64,000 nt of DNA from Epibacterium ulvae (GCF_900102795.1 NZ_FMWG01000002.1:372001-436000); one strand, 5' to 3'; shown: positions 8,490-18,664, numbered from the stretch's first letter. Program-made: numbers and translations. Notes: a model not told the origin generated them from the letters alone.

Positions 8490-10024
8490 GTCGTCCACCG
8501 ATACAACCAAACCTCTGATGCGGCGGCACCATCTTTGCGCAGCTGTGCACGCAATTCGATATGATCCTGTTCACCAGGATCAAATGAGAAGGCAAGACGC
8601 AAACCACCCGTTTCTGGGTTGCGCTGTAACACGCCATCCGTGGTTTCCACATGTGGAGAGGAGATATGGATATCGAGAATACCCTCTCCTTCTTCACCGT
8701 CGACGAAATCAGCAAAGAGCGGGCTTGCCTCAAAGTCGACAATCATTAAGCGCCCGGGATCACCGAAAATCTTTTCACCAGAGGCAGTGTTGAGCACCCG
8801 TGGCAGCACCATGTCTGGCTCTTCACCCCACGTCAGACGATAAGACAATTTGATTTCGCTTCCTGCTGCAAAAGGCTCTCGAGGACGCCAGTAGGCTACG
8901 ATATTATCGTAGATTTCTTTGTCAGCGGGGATTTCTACCAATGTTACGGCACCTTTGCCCCAATCACCTAACGGTTCAACCCACAGGCTGGGGCGCCGGT
9001 GGTAATGGGCTTCAAGGTCTGCAAAGTCTGACAGATCGCGCGAGCGCTGCATGAGGCCAAACCCTTGTGGGTTTTCATCTACAAAAGATGATATTTGCAG
9101 ATGTTTTGGATTTGCCAGAGGACGCCAGAGAATTTCACCATTGCCGTTTTTAACCAATAGCCCTTCGCTGTCGTGAACGGCAGGGCGGAAATCATCAAAA
9201 AGGTGGCGGTTGGTATCATCATAAAGGAACATGGATGTCAGCGGACCCAGCCCAACATGCGGCAATTCGGTACGGGCAAAAAGCGTGGCCTCCACATCCA
9301 TTACACAGTTCGTTCCAGGGGTGATGTTAAATCTGTAAGCACCTGATAAGGAGGGAGAATCCATCAATGCATGGACTACCATGTTTTTCTGGTCGGGGGC
9401 CGGGGCTTCTAGCCAGAAATCCGTGAATTCTGGGAACTCCTCGCCTTCGGCGTCCCCTGTTTTGAGGGCAAGACCACGTGCTGACAAACCGTAAGCATGC
9501 TCTGCGCCGATTGCACGGAAATAGCTCGCGCCTTGAAAGACACAGAATTCGTTCTTTTTGTCTGGCGCGTTGAACTGTGTTCTGAGACGAATGCCGGAAT
9601 AGCCCAGATTGCCCTCTGTGCTCAGATCTGGTGCCCGTTTGTGCGCTTCAAACAGGTTGATGTTAAAGGGCTGATGTTCAATGTGGCCATCCGTTACGCT
9701 GTAGACTTGAACTGCGCGTGGGAAGTAAAGGCCCGGCAAAAAGAAATCGATGTTGTAGCTACGGTCCGTATCGGCCCACAATGCGTCTGTTGTGCGGAAC
9801 CAACGCGCCTTGTAATCATCATACGATTGATTCAGCCAATCTTCAGGTACGCTGGGACGATGTGAGAATGTTTTTGTGGCCAGGATGCGTGCACGCTCGA
9901 TCACATCCGCATGGCGAAATGGTGTTGTCGAGGGGGCATTGGTAGACGCAGAGACGGGCAGCGCAATCAAGCTTGTCGTACCAAGCGCCATTGAGAGGAA
10001 AGAGCGGCGAGTGAGACGGCTCAT
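8486..10024 (-). CDS. opgG: Periplasmic glucan biosynthesis protein OpgG/OpgD family, Tat-exported
   Basis: The protein has 512 residues, started at ATG 10024, where it overlaps the opgC stop by 4 bases. The open frame continues upstream to 10243 inside opgC but is not coding. The N-terminus LTRRSFLSMALGTTSLIALPVSA is a twin-arginine signal (only the core RRSFL matters) with an AxA-type cleavage site. The rest is the MdoG domain that processes or branches periplasmic glucans. E. coli OpgG uses Sec while OpgD uses Tat, so this single paralogue resembles OpgD in export route. Gene order C-G-H is shared with other Rhodobacterales. Confidence 0.92.
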   Translation of the reverse strand: MSRLTRRSFLSMALGTTSLIALPVSASTNAPSTTPFRHADVIERARILATKTFSHRPSVPEDWLNQSYDDYKARWFRTTDALWADTDRSYNIDFFLPGLYFPRAVQVYSVTDGHIEHQPFNINLFEAHKRAPDLSTEGNLGYSGIRLRTQFNAPDKKNEFCVFQGASYFRAIGAEHAYGLSARGLALKTGDAEGEEFPEFTDFWLEAPAPDQKNMVVHALMDSPSLSGAYRFNITPGTNCVMDVEATLFARTELPHVGLGPLTSMFLYDDTNRHLFDDFRPAVHDSEGLLVKNGNGEILWRPLANPKHLQISSFVDENPQGFGLMQRSRDLSDFADLEAHYHRRPSLWVEPLGDWGKGAVTLVEIPADKEIYDNIVAYWRPREPFAAGSEIKLSYRLTWGEEPDMVLPRVLNTASGEKIFGDPGRLMIVDFEASPLFADFVDGEEGEGILDIHISSPHVETTDGVLQRNPETGGLRLAFSFDPGEQDHIELRAQLRKDGAAASEVWLYRWTT

Positions 10025-11277
10025 TTCTTGCTTCTCCAAGGTTGGGATTTGAACCAGCCAGCGCCATAAGCGCAAGCAATAATCAGGGCAAAGCCCACAA
10101 GGTTTGCAAAAGCAACCGTCAGCACTGCGCGATCTGTGTGATCCAGTGCAAAACCGATCAGACGTGCTAAGGCCATAGAGAACACAAAGACCGCCAGAGA
10201 CTGTTGGCCCACCTTTGTAAGGATCGCGAGAAGAACACCCCATATCCGCGCCAGGACGCCGGTTCCGTTGGCAATCAGGCGTTTTCCCCCTTCACCCGCG
10301 ACAACCCAACCCAGATAGGCAAGTGCAAGGAAGTGAACATATCGCAACAAGCCAAAGTCTGTTTTCTCACGCCATTGAGATGTCATCTCGTAGGTCGGGC
10401 GAATGATCTCACCCAGATCCGGACTCGCAGCTTTGACCCAAAGGTAGACTTTCCACGATCCAAAGGGGGCGCCGATCACCAGGAATGCGACAGAGGCGGC
10501 GATCAACAGTTTTGAAACCGGAGGTTTGGGCAGCCAGCCTTTCATAAAGGCAAATCCGGTAAAGAAGAGCAGCTGCCAGCCGAAGGGGTTAAAGAACCAC
10601 TCACGCTCTGACCAAGGTTCGGCGCCCAGGCTCACACCGTTTGGACCAAGGCCTATGATGTAAGGGTTCGCACTGAGCCAAACCGCAATCGAGAAAGCAC
10701 CGACAGCCCAAAGGTTAATTTTCTCTAGTCCCATCATGATGGGCATCAGCGCGAGGACGACCAGATACATCGGCAAGATGTCGAAGTAATTCGGCACATA
10801 GCTAAGCGTGAACAGACCAACAAGTTGAGGAGCGGGATCGTTGAAGAAAGGTAGTAAGTTCAGCGAGCCGATATAGCTTTTTTCAAAGTTCCCATAGGTG
10901 TCCAATGCAGCCATGCAGACTGCGATAAACACAAAAAGACCGATATGTGCCCAGAAGACCTGCCAGCATCTAAATGCAACCCGTGCAGTGCCTAGCCACC
11001 AACCACGCCGGGCAAAAGAGCCACCAAATGCAATCGCAGAGGCCATGCCTGAGCAGAAAACAAAGATCTCAGTTGCGTCTGAAAATCCGAAACGTGCAGG
11101 AATCCAACCCGTCCAGCGATTGCCAGGAATATGGGCGATCAGGATGATGAACATCGCGATGCCACGGTAGAAATCCAGACGTGGGTCGCGCGGACGCGGT
11201 GTTGGCGCAGCCTGTTGGTTTGCAGGCTCGCTTGCATCAGGGGTGCGCGCAGTCGTAAGGGGCGTAATGGTTGCCAT
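10021..11277 (-). CDS. opgC: OpgC family membrane acyl/succinyltransferase
   Basis: This 418-residue protein has about ten hydrophobic segments and an N-terminal motif RDPRLDFYRGIAMFIILIAH, typical of the OpgC branch of acyltransferase-3-like proteins. OpgC adds succinyl groups to osmoregulated periplasmic glucans. The proline-rich first 30 residues are cytoplasmic and poorly conserved. It is the first gene of the opgC-opgG-opgH unit, with ATGA overlaps at both junctions, which supports a single transcript. Confidence 0.9.
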   Translation of the reverse strand: MATITPLTTARTPDASEPANQQAAPTPRPRDPRLDFYRGIAMFIILIAHIPGNRWTGWIPARFGFSDATEIFVFCSGMASAIAFGGSFARRGWWLGTARVAFRCWQVFWAHIGLFVFIAVCMAALDTYGNFEKSYIGSLNLLPFFNDPAPQLVGLFTLSYVPNYFDILPMYLVVLALMPIMMGLEKINLWAVGAFSIAVWLSANPYIIGLGPNGVSLGAEPWSEREWFFNPFGWQLLFFTGFAFMKGWLPKPPVSKLLIAASVAFLVIGAPFGSWKVYLWVKAASPDLGEIIRPTYEMTSQWREKTDFGLLRYVHFLALAYLGWVVAGEGGKRLIANGTGVLARIWGVLLAILTKVGQQSLAVFVFSMALARLIGFALDHTDRAVLTVAFANLVGFALIIACAYGAGWFKSQPWRSKK

Positions 11278-11309
11278 CGGTCGGTGTCAGTCTTCCTGTG
11301 TCGTCTTTA

Positions 11310-12674
11310 TTATTCAGCTGGAACGCTTTGACCGTTCTCTGGATTGCGGGCTTCTGCGATCAGAGCGCGACGTGCAAGTGCATAATTGTCTTCACCGCCG
11401 TCACGTTTGGCGCGACGATCGTCCAAAATGGTTTCAACAGTGTCAAAATCACCAGCCCGAAGACCTGCATCGATTGTCATTCTTTCAAAAACATCGCGTT
11501 GGGCATGGCTGCCCCCTGCCAGCTGCATTGAACTGCGTGCGGCGTGCAGGCGTGAGAAAGCAGTCGCGTAATCACCATCACCAAAAGCTTCAAGGCCAAG
11601 CGCGGCATCACAACCTGGCGTGGCCATGCGATCGTGCGCTTCGTTTGACCGGTTTTTTGCATCTTGTTGAATGCGTGAAATCATTCGCTTTGTTGCGGTT
11701 TTCTGATCACGCCCTGCAAGCGCAAGAAGATAGTGCAAATCAGCAAAGATCAGGCAGCCATCTTCAGTACGATTGGCGCAAAGCTCTGACAATTCTTCCC
11801 AACGATTGCCAACCGATACACCTTCAAGTTCCAGACGCATCAAAAGAGAAGTTGCGTTTGAAATGTCGCGGTAATCATCTGTTTTATCTTTACGAACCTC
11901 GGTGTCATACAGTTCCATCACTTGATCAATTTGACCAAGATCCAGATGCATCAGGGCTTTGTGCCACCATACGTGATAACGGAAGTTGTTACAGTGCGCC
12001 CAAGCTTCCTCTCGCCCAGTCAACCATTCCAATCCGCCTTTGGCATTGCCTGTCATATCATGAACATGAGCAATCGCATGAAGGCCCCATGCATCGTTCG
12101 GCGCCATCCAGAGGGCCTGTTTTCCCGCGATTTCCGCCTTGTCATAGGATCCGGTTTCTTCCAGTGCAAAGGCATGGCAGCCTAAGAGATAGCCGCGTCC
12201 TGCATGATCCGGAGCATAGGCGGGCATTACGCGTTCAACAGAGGCACGCATACCGTGAGCATCCCCCATGATAAAGCGGATACCGTGGCTGAGTTTCATT
12301 GCCAGTGTATCGCAAGGGTCCACTGCAAGGATCTGCTCCATATGCATGATGGCCTCTGAGGGGCGCCCCTGCATCCATGATTCCAGCGCGTCCACATATT
12401 TACGTTCGCGTGGCAACGCAGCTTGATAGCCTGCTTTCGCAGCTTTTAACGCGTCTTGTGCCATGGGGAGCAACTCAGAGCGGCCCAACATTAAAAGTGA
12501 CAGACCTTTAATGGCTTGTGCGTGGGCAAAATCTGGGGCTGCGGTCAGCACTGCTCCTAAGTGTTCTGCTGCACTTGCACCATGGGCGAGTACCGCCATC
12601 TGGACCGCGTTCCAGTCCGTCACGACGGAGGCAGACGTGAGGCTGGTTTCTTGTCCAAAGATGTCTTGGGTCAT
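11310..12674 (-). CDS. Tetratricopeptide-repeat protein of the TTC38-like family
   Basis: The protein has 454 residues and is alpha-helical throughout, with repeated TPR-like pairs, for example around HAQAIKGLSLLMLGR, YDKAEIAGKQALWMAPND and WWHKALMHLDLGQIDQVMELYD. The last phrase, with WHLAL-like spacing, is typical of the TTC38/YcgR-unrelated family found next to metabolic genes. There is no signal peptide and no enzymatic motif. It lies 250 bases downstream of the CoA-transferase gene on the same strand. Function unknown; it probably acts as a protein-binding scaffold. Confidence 0.75.
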   Translation of the reverse strand: MTQDIFGQETSLTSASVVTDWNAVQMAVLAHGASAAEHLGAVLTAAPDFAHAQAIKGLSLLMLGRSELLPMAQDALKAAKAGYQAALPRERKYVDALESWMQGRPSEAIMHMEQILAVDPCDTLAMKLSHGIRFIMGDAHGMRASVERVMPAYAPDHAGRGYLLGCHAFALEETGSYDKAEIAGKQALWMAPNDAWGLHAIAHVHDMTGNAKGGLEWLTGREEAWAHCNNFRYHVWWHKALMHLDLGQIDQVMELYDTEVRKDKTDDYRDISNATSLLMRLELEGVSVGNRWEELSELCANRTEDGCLIFADLHYLLALAGRDQKTATKRMISRIQQDAKNRSNEAHDRMATPGCDAALGLEAFGDGDYATAFSRLHAARSSMQLAGGSHAQRDVFERMTIDAGLRAGDFDTVETILDDRRAKRDGGEDNYALARRALIAEARNPENGQSVPAE

Positions 12675-12925
12675 GTCGTGAAAATCCTTGCAGTCTGAAA
12701 CATCAGTTACGTTCTATACCAGATTAGAGGAAGCCGGTTCATCGGGCGACGCCTGCTCTCGCTTTGGTGATGGCATGTGTGTGTTTTGGAGCCTATGTTG
12801 CCGAAAGGGTCAACCAAGCAGGTGTAAAAGTGCGAATTTGTACCGTTTTTTGCCTGATTTTCGTTCTAATCCAGCATCATCTAGCTTTTTTTGTAACAAT
12901 GGTGGAATGGTGCTTAACGCCAAGT

Positions 12926-14131
12926 TTAAAATTTTGGCGTTTTTGTGCGCAATCGTTCAAGTATCTGAGCGGTATCCTGCCCGAAGTGTGGAGGTGCGCT
13001 ACGATAAGTCACTGGTGTTCTGGAGAATTTCAACGGATTGCCAATGAGCTCTACAGCACCTGCTTTGCTGTCCATACTGATTTTCATCTCTCTGGCTTGC
13101 GCCTGATCTGAGCCAAAGACCTGATCCAAGGTTTGTACAGGGCCTGCGGGCACTTTGCGGGCTTCCAAGCCTGCGATTACATCCGCTGTTTGAAATCCTT
13201 TAACAACTGGAATCAAAATATCATCTAGCGCTGTGCGATGTTCCAGTCGGGCAGGGTTTGTCGCAAAACGTGGATCTTGTGCAAGACCTGTAAGCCCCAC
13301 AAATTCTAAGAAACGCTGGAATTGGCTGTCATTCCCAACCGCAAGAATGACGTGGCCATCTGCAGTTTCATAGACACCATATGGCATGATATTGGGATGA
13401 CCGTTGCCGCGTCGTGTTGGCAGAGTTTTTGAGGTAAGGTAATTGACACCTTCATTGATCAACCATGCGATTTGGCTGTCAACAAGTGCAAGTTCCACCC
13501 ACTGGCCTTCACCAGTTTCATGACGATGATTTAGGGCGGCGAGAATCCCAACGCAGGCATACATGCCGCACATGACATCAGCGATGCCGACGCCCACCTT
13601 CATCGGTGCACCCTCAGGCTCGCCGGTCAGGGACATGATCCCGCCATAACCTTGCGCCATCAGATCATAGCCTGGTTTTGCCGCATTCGGGCCTGTTTGG
13701 CCGTATCCTGAAATCGAACAGTAAATCAGGGCAGGGGCGTCAGATTTAAGGCTTTCATAATCCAGACCATATTTAGCCAGACCACCGGGTTTGAAGTTTT
13801 CGATCAACACATCTGCCTGTGCAGCCAGGGCTTTGATCTGGGCTTGGCCCTCTTCGGTTGCAATATCGATGGCCACGGACAGCTTGTTGCGATTTGCACA
13901 CATGAAATACGCGCTCAGATCGGTTGGGTTGCCATCTGCATCCGTCACATAAGGAGGCCCCCATTGGCGCGTGTCGTCACCGCCGGACTTTGGGTTTTCA
14001 ATCTTGATGACTTCTGCGCCCAAATCACCAAGCAATTGCGTACAGGTCGGACCTGCGAGTATGCGTGAAAGATCAAGAACTTTGAGACCGGTGAGCGCGC
14101 CTTTTGGGAAAAGATTAGATGCGACCATCAT
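12926..14131 (-). CDS. CaiB/BaiF family III CoA-transferase
   Basis: The protein has 401 residues. The N-terminal GLKVLDLSRILAGPTCTQLLGDLGAEVIKIE stretch is the family hallmark (only part of it is needed), and the catalytic aspartate is in PGYDLMAQG (Asp156). Enzymes of this family move CoA between carboxylic acids through a glutamyl-like aspartyl anhydride. The donor and acceptor cannot be told; formyl-CoA:oxalate, carnitine and succinyl-CoA dependent types all look alike. Its start overlaps the end of the ThDP enzyme gene by 17 bases, implying a common pathway. Confidence 0.9.
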   Translation of the reverse strand: MMVASNLFPKGALTGLKVLDLSRILAGPTCTQLLGDLGAEVIKIENPKSGGDDTRQWGPPYVTDADGNPTDLSAYFMCANRNKLSVAIDIATEEGQAQIKALAAQADVLIENFKPGGLAKYGLDYESLKSDAPALIYCSISGYGQTGPNAAKPGYDLMAQGYGGIMSLTGEPEGAPMKVGVGIADVMCGMYACVGILAALNHRHETGEGQWVELALVDSQIAWLINEGVNYLTSKTLPTRRGNGHPNIMPYGVYETADGHVILAVGNDSQFQRFLEFVGLTGLAQDPRFATNPARLEHRTALDDILIPVVKGFQTADVIAGLEARKVPAGPVQTLDQVFGSDQAQAREMKISMDSKAGAVELIGNPLKFSRTPVTYRSAPPHFGQDTAQILERLRTKTPKF

Positions 14132-15728
14132 AGCCCCCGCGTTCGATTTCAGCGGCGATGACTGTGAACCTGTCCGAGGCTTGTGCCTCTTCCAATGCTA
14201 CGCGTAACTCTGCGCGGTTTTTTACGGTGAAGCCATTCCCACCAAAAGCGCGTCCCATGGCCGCAAAATCATGATGAGCAAAGTCAACACCAGCATTCGT
14301 TAATTGGCGTTGGCGTTGTTTGAGTTCGATCAATGCAAGCGAGGCATCGACAAAGACAAGAAAGATTGGTGCAATTTCAAGTTCGCGTGCAGTGGCAAGC
14401 TCACCTGCAACCATCAAAAAACCTGCATCGCCGGAAAAGCTTATCACCTGGCGATCAGGCTGCGCAAGTTTGCGCCCCATCGCCAGTGGGACAGCGCAGC
14501 CCATCGTGCACAGGCCTGAGGATTGGATCAATGCGCGCGGCTCTGAGCAAGACCACATCTGTGACAATAAAATGCGATGTGCACCGCTGTCTGCGCTCGC
14601 CAGTGTGGTCTCAGGCAACACGGCCCGTGCTTCGGCAATAACACCCGCAGGTCCCCATTCATCCGTGTCGGGGAAGGCCAGCTTCAGGGCGCTTTTTGTC
14701 TTTGCAATTTCGCCACCAGCCCATGTATCGCCTGCGGTTTGGTCTTCGCTGAGCGCTGTGAGACTGTGAGAAAGTGACGCAATAATATTGATACCTGCCT
14801 GATGCATGTAGTGCGTGTTGGCTTCAGGGGAGATGTCAATCACCCGCTGTTGTGTCACGTCCCATGCGTTGCGCCAACCTGTGCGCATTTCAATGGGATC
14901 ATAGCCTAATGTCAAAATGAGATCCGAAGCTTCGATGAGAGGCAAAAGGTGACGATCAGCCAGAGGGGATAATCCTGCGCCACCAAGGCAAAGAGGATGG
15001 TCTTCTGGCAAAATTCCCTTGGCTTTGTAGGTTGTAACAAAGGGAATTTGAAAGGTTTCAAGAAAGCACGTTAACGCAGGGCCGGTGTTTTCCTGCAAAG
15101 CATCGAGACCGACCACGGCGATGGGGCGTTTGGATTCGGATAACCACAAACGCGCCTGCGCCAAAGCCTCGCCTGCAGGGGCTGTCGCACTTGCAGGCGC
15201 GCGGCGGATGTTGCGTTCTGTTGCAGGTGTCTCTGCTACCGAGATCGGTACGTCAATGTGAACGGGGCCCTGTCGCGCTTCGGATGCGATGGATACTGCT
15301 TTGTCCGCGATTACCTCTGCCGCACCGGCATCCAGCCTAAAGGACGCTTTGGTGATGGGCCGAAAGACCGCTTGTTGGTCCAAAACCTGATGCGTGTATG
15401 TCTCTGCTTCATCCGCATCAACACAGCCTGTAAGCACCAGCATTGGTACGCGATCTTGATGTGCATTGGCGACAACGTTGACACCATTCAATGCACCGGG
15501 CCCGAGTGTTGCGACAAGAATAGCTGGCGCGCCATCTGCGTGGTAAACGCCTTCACCCATGAAGCCTGCGCAGTTTTCGTGCTTGGCCAAATGGAATGTG
15601 ATGCCTGCTTTTTCCAATGCATCGACAAGCGTTAGCACCTCCCCTCCAGGCATCCCAAAAGCGTGGCGACATCCTGCATCAAATAGGCGACGTGCCAAAA
15701 CATCAGCGGCGCGTAGGGAAGTTGTCAT
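14115..15728 (-). CDS. Thiamine diphosphate-dependent enzyme, acetolactate synthase-like
   Basis: The protein has 537 residues with the three-domain layout of the IlvB family. The N-terminal pyrimidine domain carries the proton-relay glutamate in AKHENCAGF (Glu51), and the C-terminal domain the Mg/ThDP motif starting GDAGFLM. Several members of this superfamily exist (acetolactate synthase, oxalyl-CoA decarboxylase, sulfoacetaldehyde acetyltransferase, benzoylformate decarboxylase); none is clearly indicated. The overlap with a CoA-transferase could suggest an oxalate-type pair, but the N-terminus FGMPGGEVLTLVDAL is more IlvB-like, so the substrate is left open. Confidence 0.82.
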   Translation of the reverse strand: MTTSLRAADVLARRLFDAGCRHAFGMPGGEVLTLVDALEKAGITFHLAKHENCAGFMGEGVYHADGAPAILVATLGPGALNGVNVVANAHQDRVPMLVLTGCVDADEAETYTHQVLDQQAVFRPITKASFRLDAGAAEVIADKAVSIASEARQGPVHIDVPISVAETPATERNIRRAPASATAPAGEALAQARLWLSESKRPIAVVGLDALQENTGPALTCFLETFQIPFVTTYKAKGILPEDHPLCLGGAGLSPLADRHLLPLIEASDLILTLGYDPIEMRTGWRNAWDVTQQRVIDISPEANTHYMHQAGINIIASLSHSLTALSEDQTAGDTWAGGEIAKTKSALKLAFPDTDEWGPAGVIAEARAVLPETTLASADSGAHRILLSQMWSCSEPRALIQSSGLCTMGCAVPLAMGRKLAQPDRQVISFSGDAGFLMVAGELATARELEIAPIFLVFVDASLALIELKQRQRQLTNAGVDFAHHDFAAMGRAFGGNGFTVKNRAELRVALEEAQASDRFTVIAAEIERGGYDGRI

Positions 15729-15859
15729 GGGAAGGATCCATTCTGATAGTGAACTATGTGTTGCAGATTGCGCGCTGTCGCGCGCGACGCAAGAGGGGTC
15801 ACACCTCTGTGAAAAGCATTACTGGCACAGGGAACTAAGTGAAGTACATTGAATGAAAC

Positions 15860-16345
15860 TTAGTTCAAGCTCTCTGAAGCAATTGCGTCAAAGATTTGAT
15901 CAAGTTCTGCAGCAATTTCCTGCAAGACCTCTCCCCCCTGACCAAAATAGGGCCCGAAAACATGGCTTGGTTGTTTGTAAGAGAGTGATGCTGTGCCATC
16001 TTTGTTTTCTGTGACGTAAAATCGAATGGGGGCCTCAATCATAGCTGCAGTTGATGTGTAAAGCACGCGTACAGCGAAGTCATTGTTAAATACACCAATT
16101 ACACGATTGCCTGGAATAGTAATGCCGCGCGCAGCAGCTGCTTGGGTTGGGCCTGCCTGCGTCACAACGATCAGGCCATTTGATTTTACGGCCTTTTTTA
16201 GATCGTCAAGAAGCGCCTCATAGCTTTTTACCGTTCCATGACTGCGCCATCCTTCCCGCGCGGAGAGCGTATGATCAGCCTGTGCAAGGGGCGGCAATGA
16301 GAAGAACGTTAAAGAAGAGAGGAGTAGAATGACGAAACAGCGCAT
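15860..16345 (-). CDS. DUF302 domain protein with signal peptide
   Basis: The protein has 161 residues with a signal peptide (hydrophobic run then PLAQA-DH). The body matches the DUF302 pattern: SYEALLDDLKKAVKSNGLIVV near residue 43, then VIGVFNN and the beta-strand segment APIRFYVTE. DUF302 proteins are small soluble periplasmic or cytoplasmic proteins of unknown biochemical role. The gene stands alone, divergent from clpP and 132 bases from the ThDP enzyme gene. Confidence 0.8.
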   Translation of the reverse strand: MRCFVILLLSSLTFFSLPPLAQADHTLSAREGWRSHGTVKSYEALLDDLKKAVKSNGLIVVTQAGPTQAAAARGITIPGNRVIGVFNNDFAVRVLYTSTAAMIEAPIRFYVTENKDGTASLSYKQPSHVFGPYFGQGGEVLQEIAAELDQIFDAIASESLN

Positions 16346-16567
16346 GAGATTTACCTTTGATGATACGCATCTTTTAGCGGCATCGGTTTGTAATTAATGT
16401 CACGTTGTTGTGGGGGCGAGCGTAAAATTGCATTTTACGTGTATTTCTGAACGCGGATTGCGCAAAAACAATCTCCACCTCTTGCAGCTCATTTTACCCG
16501 ACACTAAGACTTGAGTAACTCTCACGCGTCTATACTGGCGATTACAAGTGATAAAAGGCAGGTCCAA

Positions 16568-17194
16568 ATGATTGATCCCCGCGAAACCTATATGAACACC
16601 CTGGTGCCAATGGTTGTTGAGCAGACCAGCCGGGGCGAACGGGCTTATGATATCTTCTCGCGCTTGCTGAAAGAGCGCATCGTCTTTGTGAACGGGCCGA
16701 TTCACAGTGGCATGAGCCAATTGGTCGTCGCACAGCTTTTGCATCTTGAAGCGGAAAACCCGACCAAAGAGATCAGCATGTATGTGAACTCACCCGGTGG
16801 TGAGGTGACGGCGGGTCTGTCGATCTACGATACAATGCAATATATCAAACCCAAAGTCTCCACGCTGATTTGCGGTATGGCGGCGTCGATGGGGTCAGTG
16901 ATTGCCATCGGTGGCGAAAAGGGGATGCGTTTCTCGCTACCCAATTCTGAAGTCATGGTGCATCAGCCTTCTGGTGGAGCGCAAGGCATGGCTGCTGATA
17001 TGTTGATTTCGGCGCGCCACATCGAACGCACACGCGAACGTATGTATCAGCTTTACATGCAGCATTCCGGGCAGGATTATGAAACGGTTCAAAAGGCGAT
17101 GGATCGTGACACCTGGATGACCCCCGAAGAAGCAAAAGAATGGGGACATCTGGATGAGATTGTTGAAAACCGTGCAAAAGACGATGAAGAATAA
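16568..17194 (+). CDS. clpP: ATP-dependent Clp protease proteolytic subunit ClpP
   Basis: The protein has 208 residues. ATG 16568 ([14 protein letters not shown]) was chosen over the longer frame from 16511 because it has an AGG-type ribosome site 7 to 10 bases upstream and matches ClpP N-termini. The catalytic triad is Ser107 (MAASMGS), His132 (VHQPSGG) and Asp181 (MDRDTWM). ClpP forms the double-heptamer peptidase chamber that works with ClpX, encoded next. A hairpin terminator at 17220-17251 separates the two genes, so clpX may also have its own promoter. Confidence 0.97.
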   Translation: MIDPRETYMNTLVPMVVEQTSRGERAYDIFSRLLKERIVFVNGPIHSGMSQLVVAQLLHLEAENPTKEISMYVNSPGGEVTAGLSIYDTMQYIKPKVSTLICGMAASMGSVIAIGGEKGMRFSLPNSEVMVHQPSGGAQGMAADMLISARHIERTRERMYQLYMQHSGQDYETVQKAMDRDTWMTPEEAKEWGHLDEIVENRAKDDEE

Positions 17195-17219
17195 AGCATA
17201 ACTTTAAGTTTTGCTTCCG

Positions 17220-17251
17220 GTGTGTGCTGGCGGGTACAGCACACACTTTTG
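17220..17251 (+). terminator. Hairpin terminator after clpP
   Basis: A perfect 10-base stem, GTGTGTGCTG with CAGCACACAC, and a 7-base loop are followed by TTTT. It lies 25 bases after the clpP stop and 88 bases before clpX, so it probably reduces read-through and lets ClpP be made in excess of ClpX. Confidence 0.8.
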
Positions 17252-17339
17252 AGATTGTGGCGGCTGGCACACTGGCCTAAGCTGTTTTGAAGACCAAACG
17301 TCGTTTGACGTTTTGACTGTGTGGACTGAAAGGTAGACC

Positions 17340-18608
17340 ATGGCATCGAATTCAGGTGGTGACAGCAAAAACACCCTCTATTGCAGCTTTTGCGGCAAGA
17401 GCCAGCATGAGGTGCGCAAGCTGATTGCTGGTCCAACCGTGTTCATCTGTGACGAATGCGTTGAACTGTGTATGGATATCATCCGGGAAGAGACGAAGGC
17501 CTCTGGTCTGAAATCCACGGATGGGGTTCCAACACCAAAAGACATTTGCGAAGTGCTGGATGACTATGTCATCGGTCAGGCAACCGCAAAACGTGTTTTG
17601 TCAGTTGCGGTCCACAATCACTACAAACGTCTTGATCACGCGCAAAAAGCAGGGACAGAGCTGGAGTTGGCTAAATCCAATATCCTGCTCATTGGCCCAA
17701 CGGGTTGCGGTAAAACACTGCTTGCCCAGACACTTGCACGTATTCTGGATGTGCCATTTACCATGGCAGATGCAACGACGCTGACCGAAGCAGGTTATGT
17801 GGGCGAGGACGTTGAAAACATTATCCTCAAACTTCTACAGGCCTCTGAATATAACGTTGAACGGGCACAGCGCGGTATCGTTTATATCGACGAAGTTGAT
17901 AAAATAACCCGGAAATCTGAAAACCCATCCATCACCCGCGATGTGTCGGGCGAAGGCGTGCAACAGGCGCTTTTGAAATTGATGGAGGGCACTGTAGCCT
18001 CGGTTCCTCCCCAAGGTGGTCGCAAGCATCCGCAGCAGGAATTCCTGCAGGTAGATACAACCAATATCTTGTTTATCTGTGGCGGCGCATTTGCCGGTCT
18101 CGATAAGATCATTGCACAACGTGGCAAAGGATCCGCGATGGGCTTTGGTGCAGATGTGCGCAACAATGATGACCGTGGCGTTGGTGATCTGTTTAAAGAG
18201 CTTGAACCTGAAGATCTGTTGAAGTTCGGTTTGATCCCGGAATTTGTTGGCCGTCTGCCTGTTTTGGCGACATTGGAAGATCTGGATGAAGATGCGCTGG
18301 TTATCATCCTGACACAACCAAAGAACGCGTTGATCAAACAATACCAACGCTTGTTTGAACTGGAAGACACCGAGCTGGATTTCACCCCTGAGGCCTTGCT
18401 GGCAATCGCCCAAAAAGCGATTGAACGCAAAACCGGTGCGCGTGGTCTACGCTCTATTCTTGAAGACATCCTGCTGGATACGATGTTTGATCTTCCAGGA
18501 ATGGATAGCGTAACCAAAGTGGTGGTAAACGAGGAAGCCGTGAACTCTGACGCGCAGCCTTTGATGATCCATGCTGATGCGGAAAAAGAACCTGCCTCTG
18601 CGGGGTAA
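17340..18608 (+). CDS. clpX: ATP-dependent Clp protease ATP-binding subunit ClpX
   Basis: This 422-residue AAA+ unfoldase has an N-terminal zinc-binding domain with Cys15, Cys18, Cys37 and Cys40 (CSFCGK and ICDEC), Walker A GPTGCGKT at 119-126, and Walker B with YIDEVDKI. It unfolds tagged substrates and feeds them to ClpP, encoded just upstream. Length and motifs are normal for the family. The start ATG 17340 follows AAAGGTAGACC. A strong terminator follows at 18628-18664. Confidence 0.98.
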   Translation: MASNSGGDSKNTLYCSFCGKSQHEVRKLIAGPTVFICDECVELCMDIIREETKASGLKSTDGVPTPKDICEVLDDYVIGQATAKRVLSVAVHNHYKRLDHAQKAGTELELAKSNILLIGPTGCGKTLLAQTLARILDVPFTMADATTLTEAGYVGEDVENIILKLLQASEYNVERAQRGIVYIDEVDKITRKSENPSITRDVSGEGVQQALLKLMEGTVASVPPQGGRKHPQQEFLQVDTTNILFICGGAFAGLDKIIAQRGKGSAMGFGADVRNNDDRGVGDLFKELEPEDLLKFGLIPEFVGRLPVLATLEDLDEDALVIILTQPKNALIKQYQRLFELEDTELDFTPEALLAIAQKAIERKTGARGLRSILEDILLDTMFDLPGMDSVTKVVVNEEAVNSDAQPLMIHADAEKEPASAG

Positions 18609-18627
18609 AATCTGAAAACTGGATTTT

Positions 18628-18664
18628 AAAAGGCCAAGGGAGTAAAATCTCTTGGCCTTTTTTG
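18628..18664 (+). terminator. Rho-independent terminator of clpX
   Basis: The stem AAAAGGCCAAG pairs with CTTGGCCTTTT around a short loop and runs into TTTTTTG. It lies 20 bases after the clpX stop. Confidence 0.92.

Noticed and set aside
11243-12271. 342-codon open frame on the plus strand
   Set aside because: It is antisense to the TPR protein gene and has shadow-like composition with no domain.
12926-15728. Assignment as oxalate catabolic genes frc and oxc
   Set aside because: The ThDP enzyme N-terminus and cofactor motif look like a generic IlvB-type protein and not specifically oxalyl-CoA decarboxylase.
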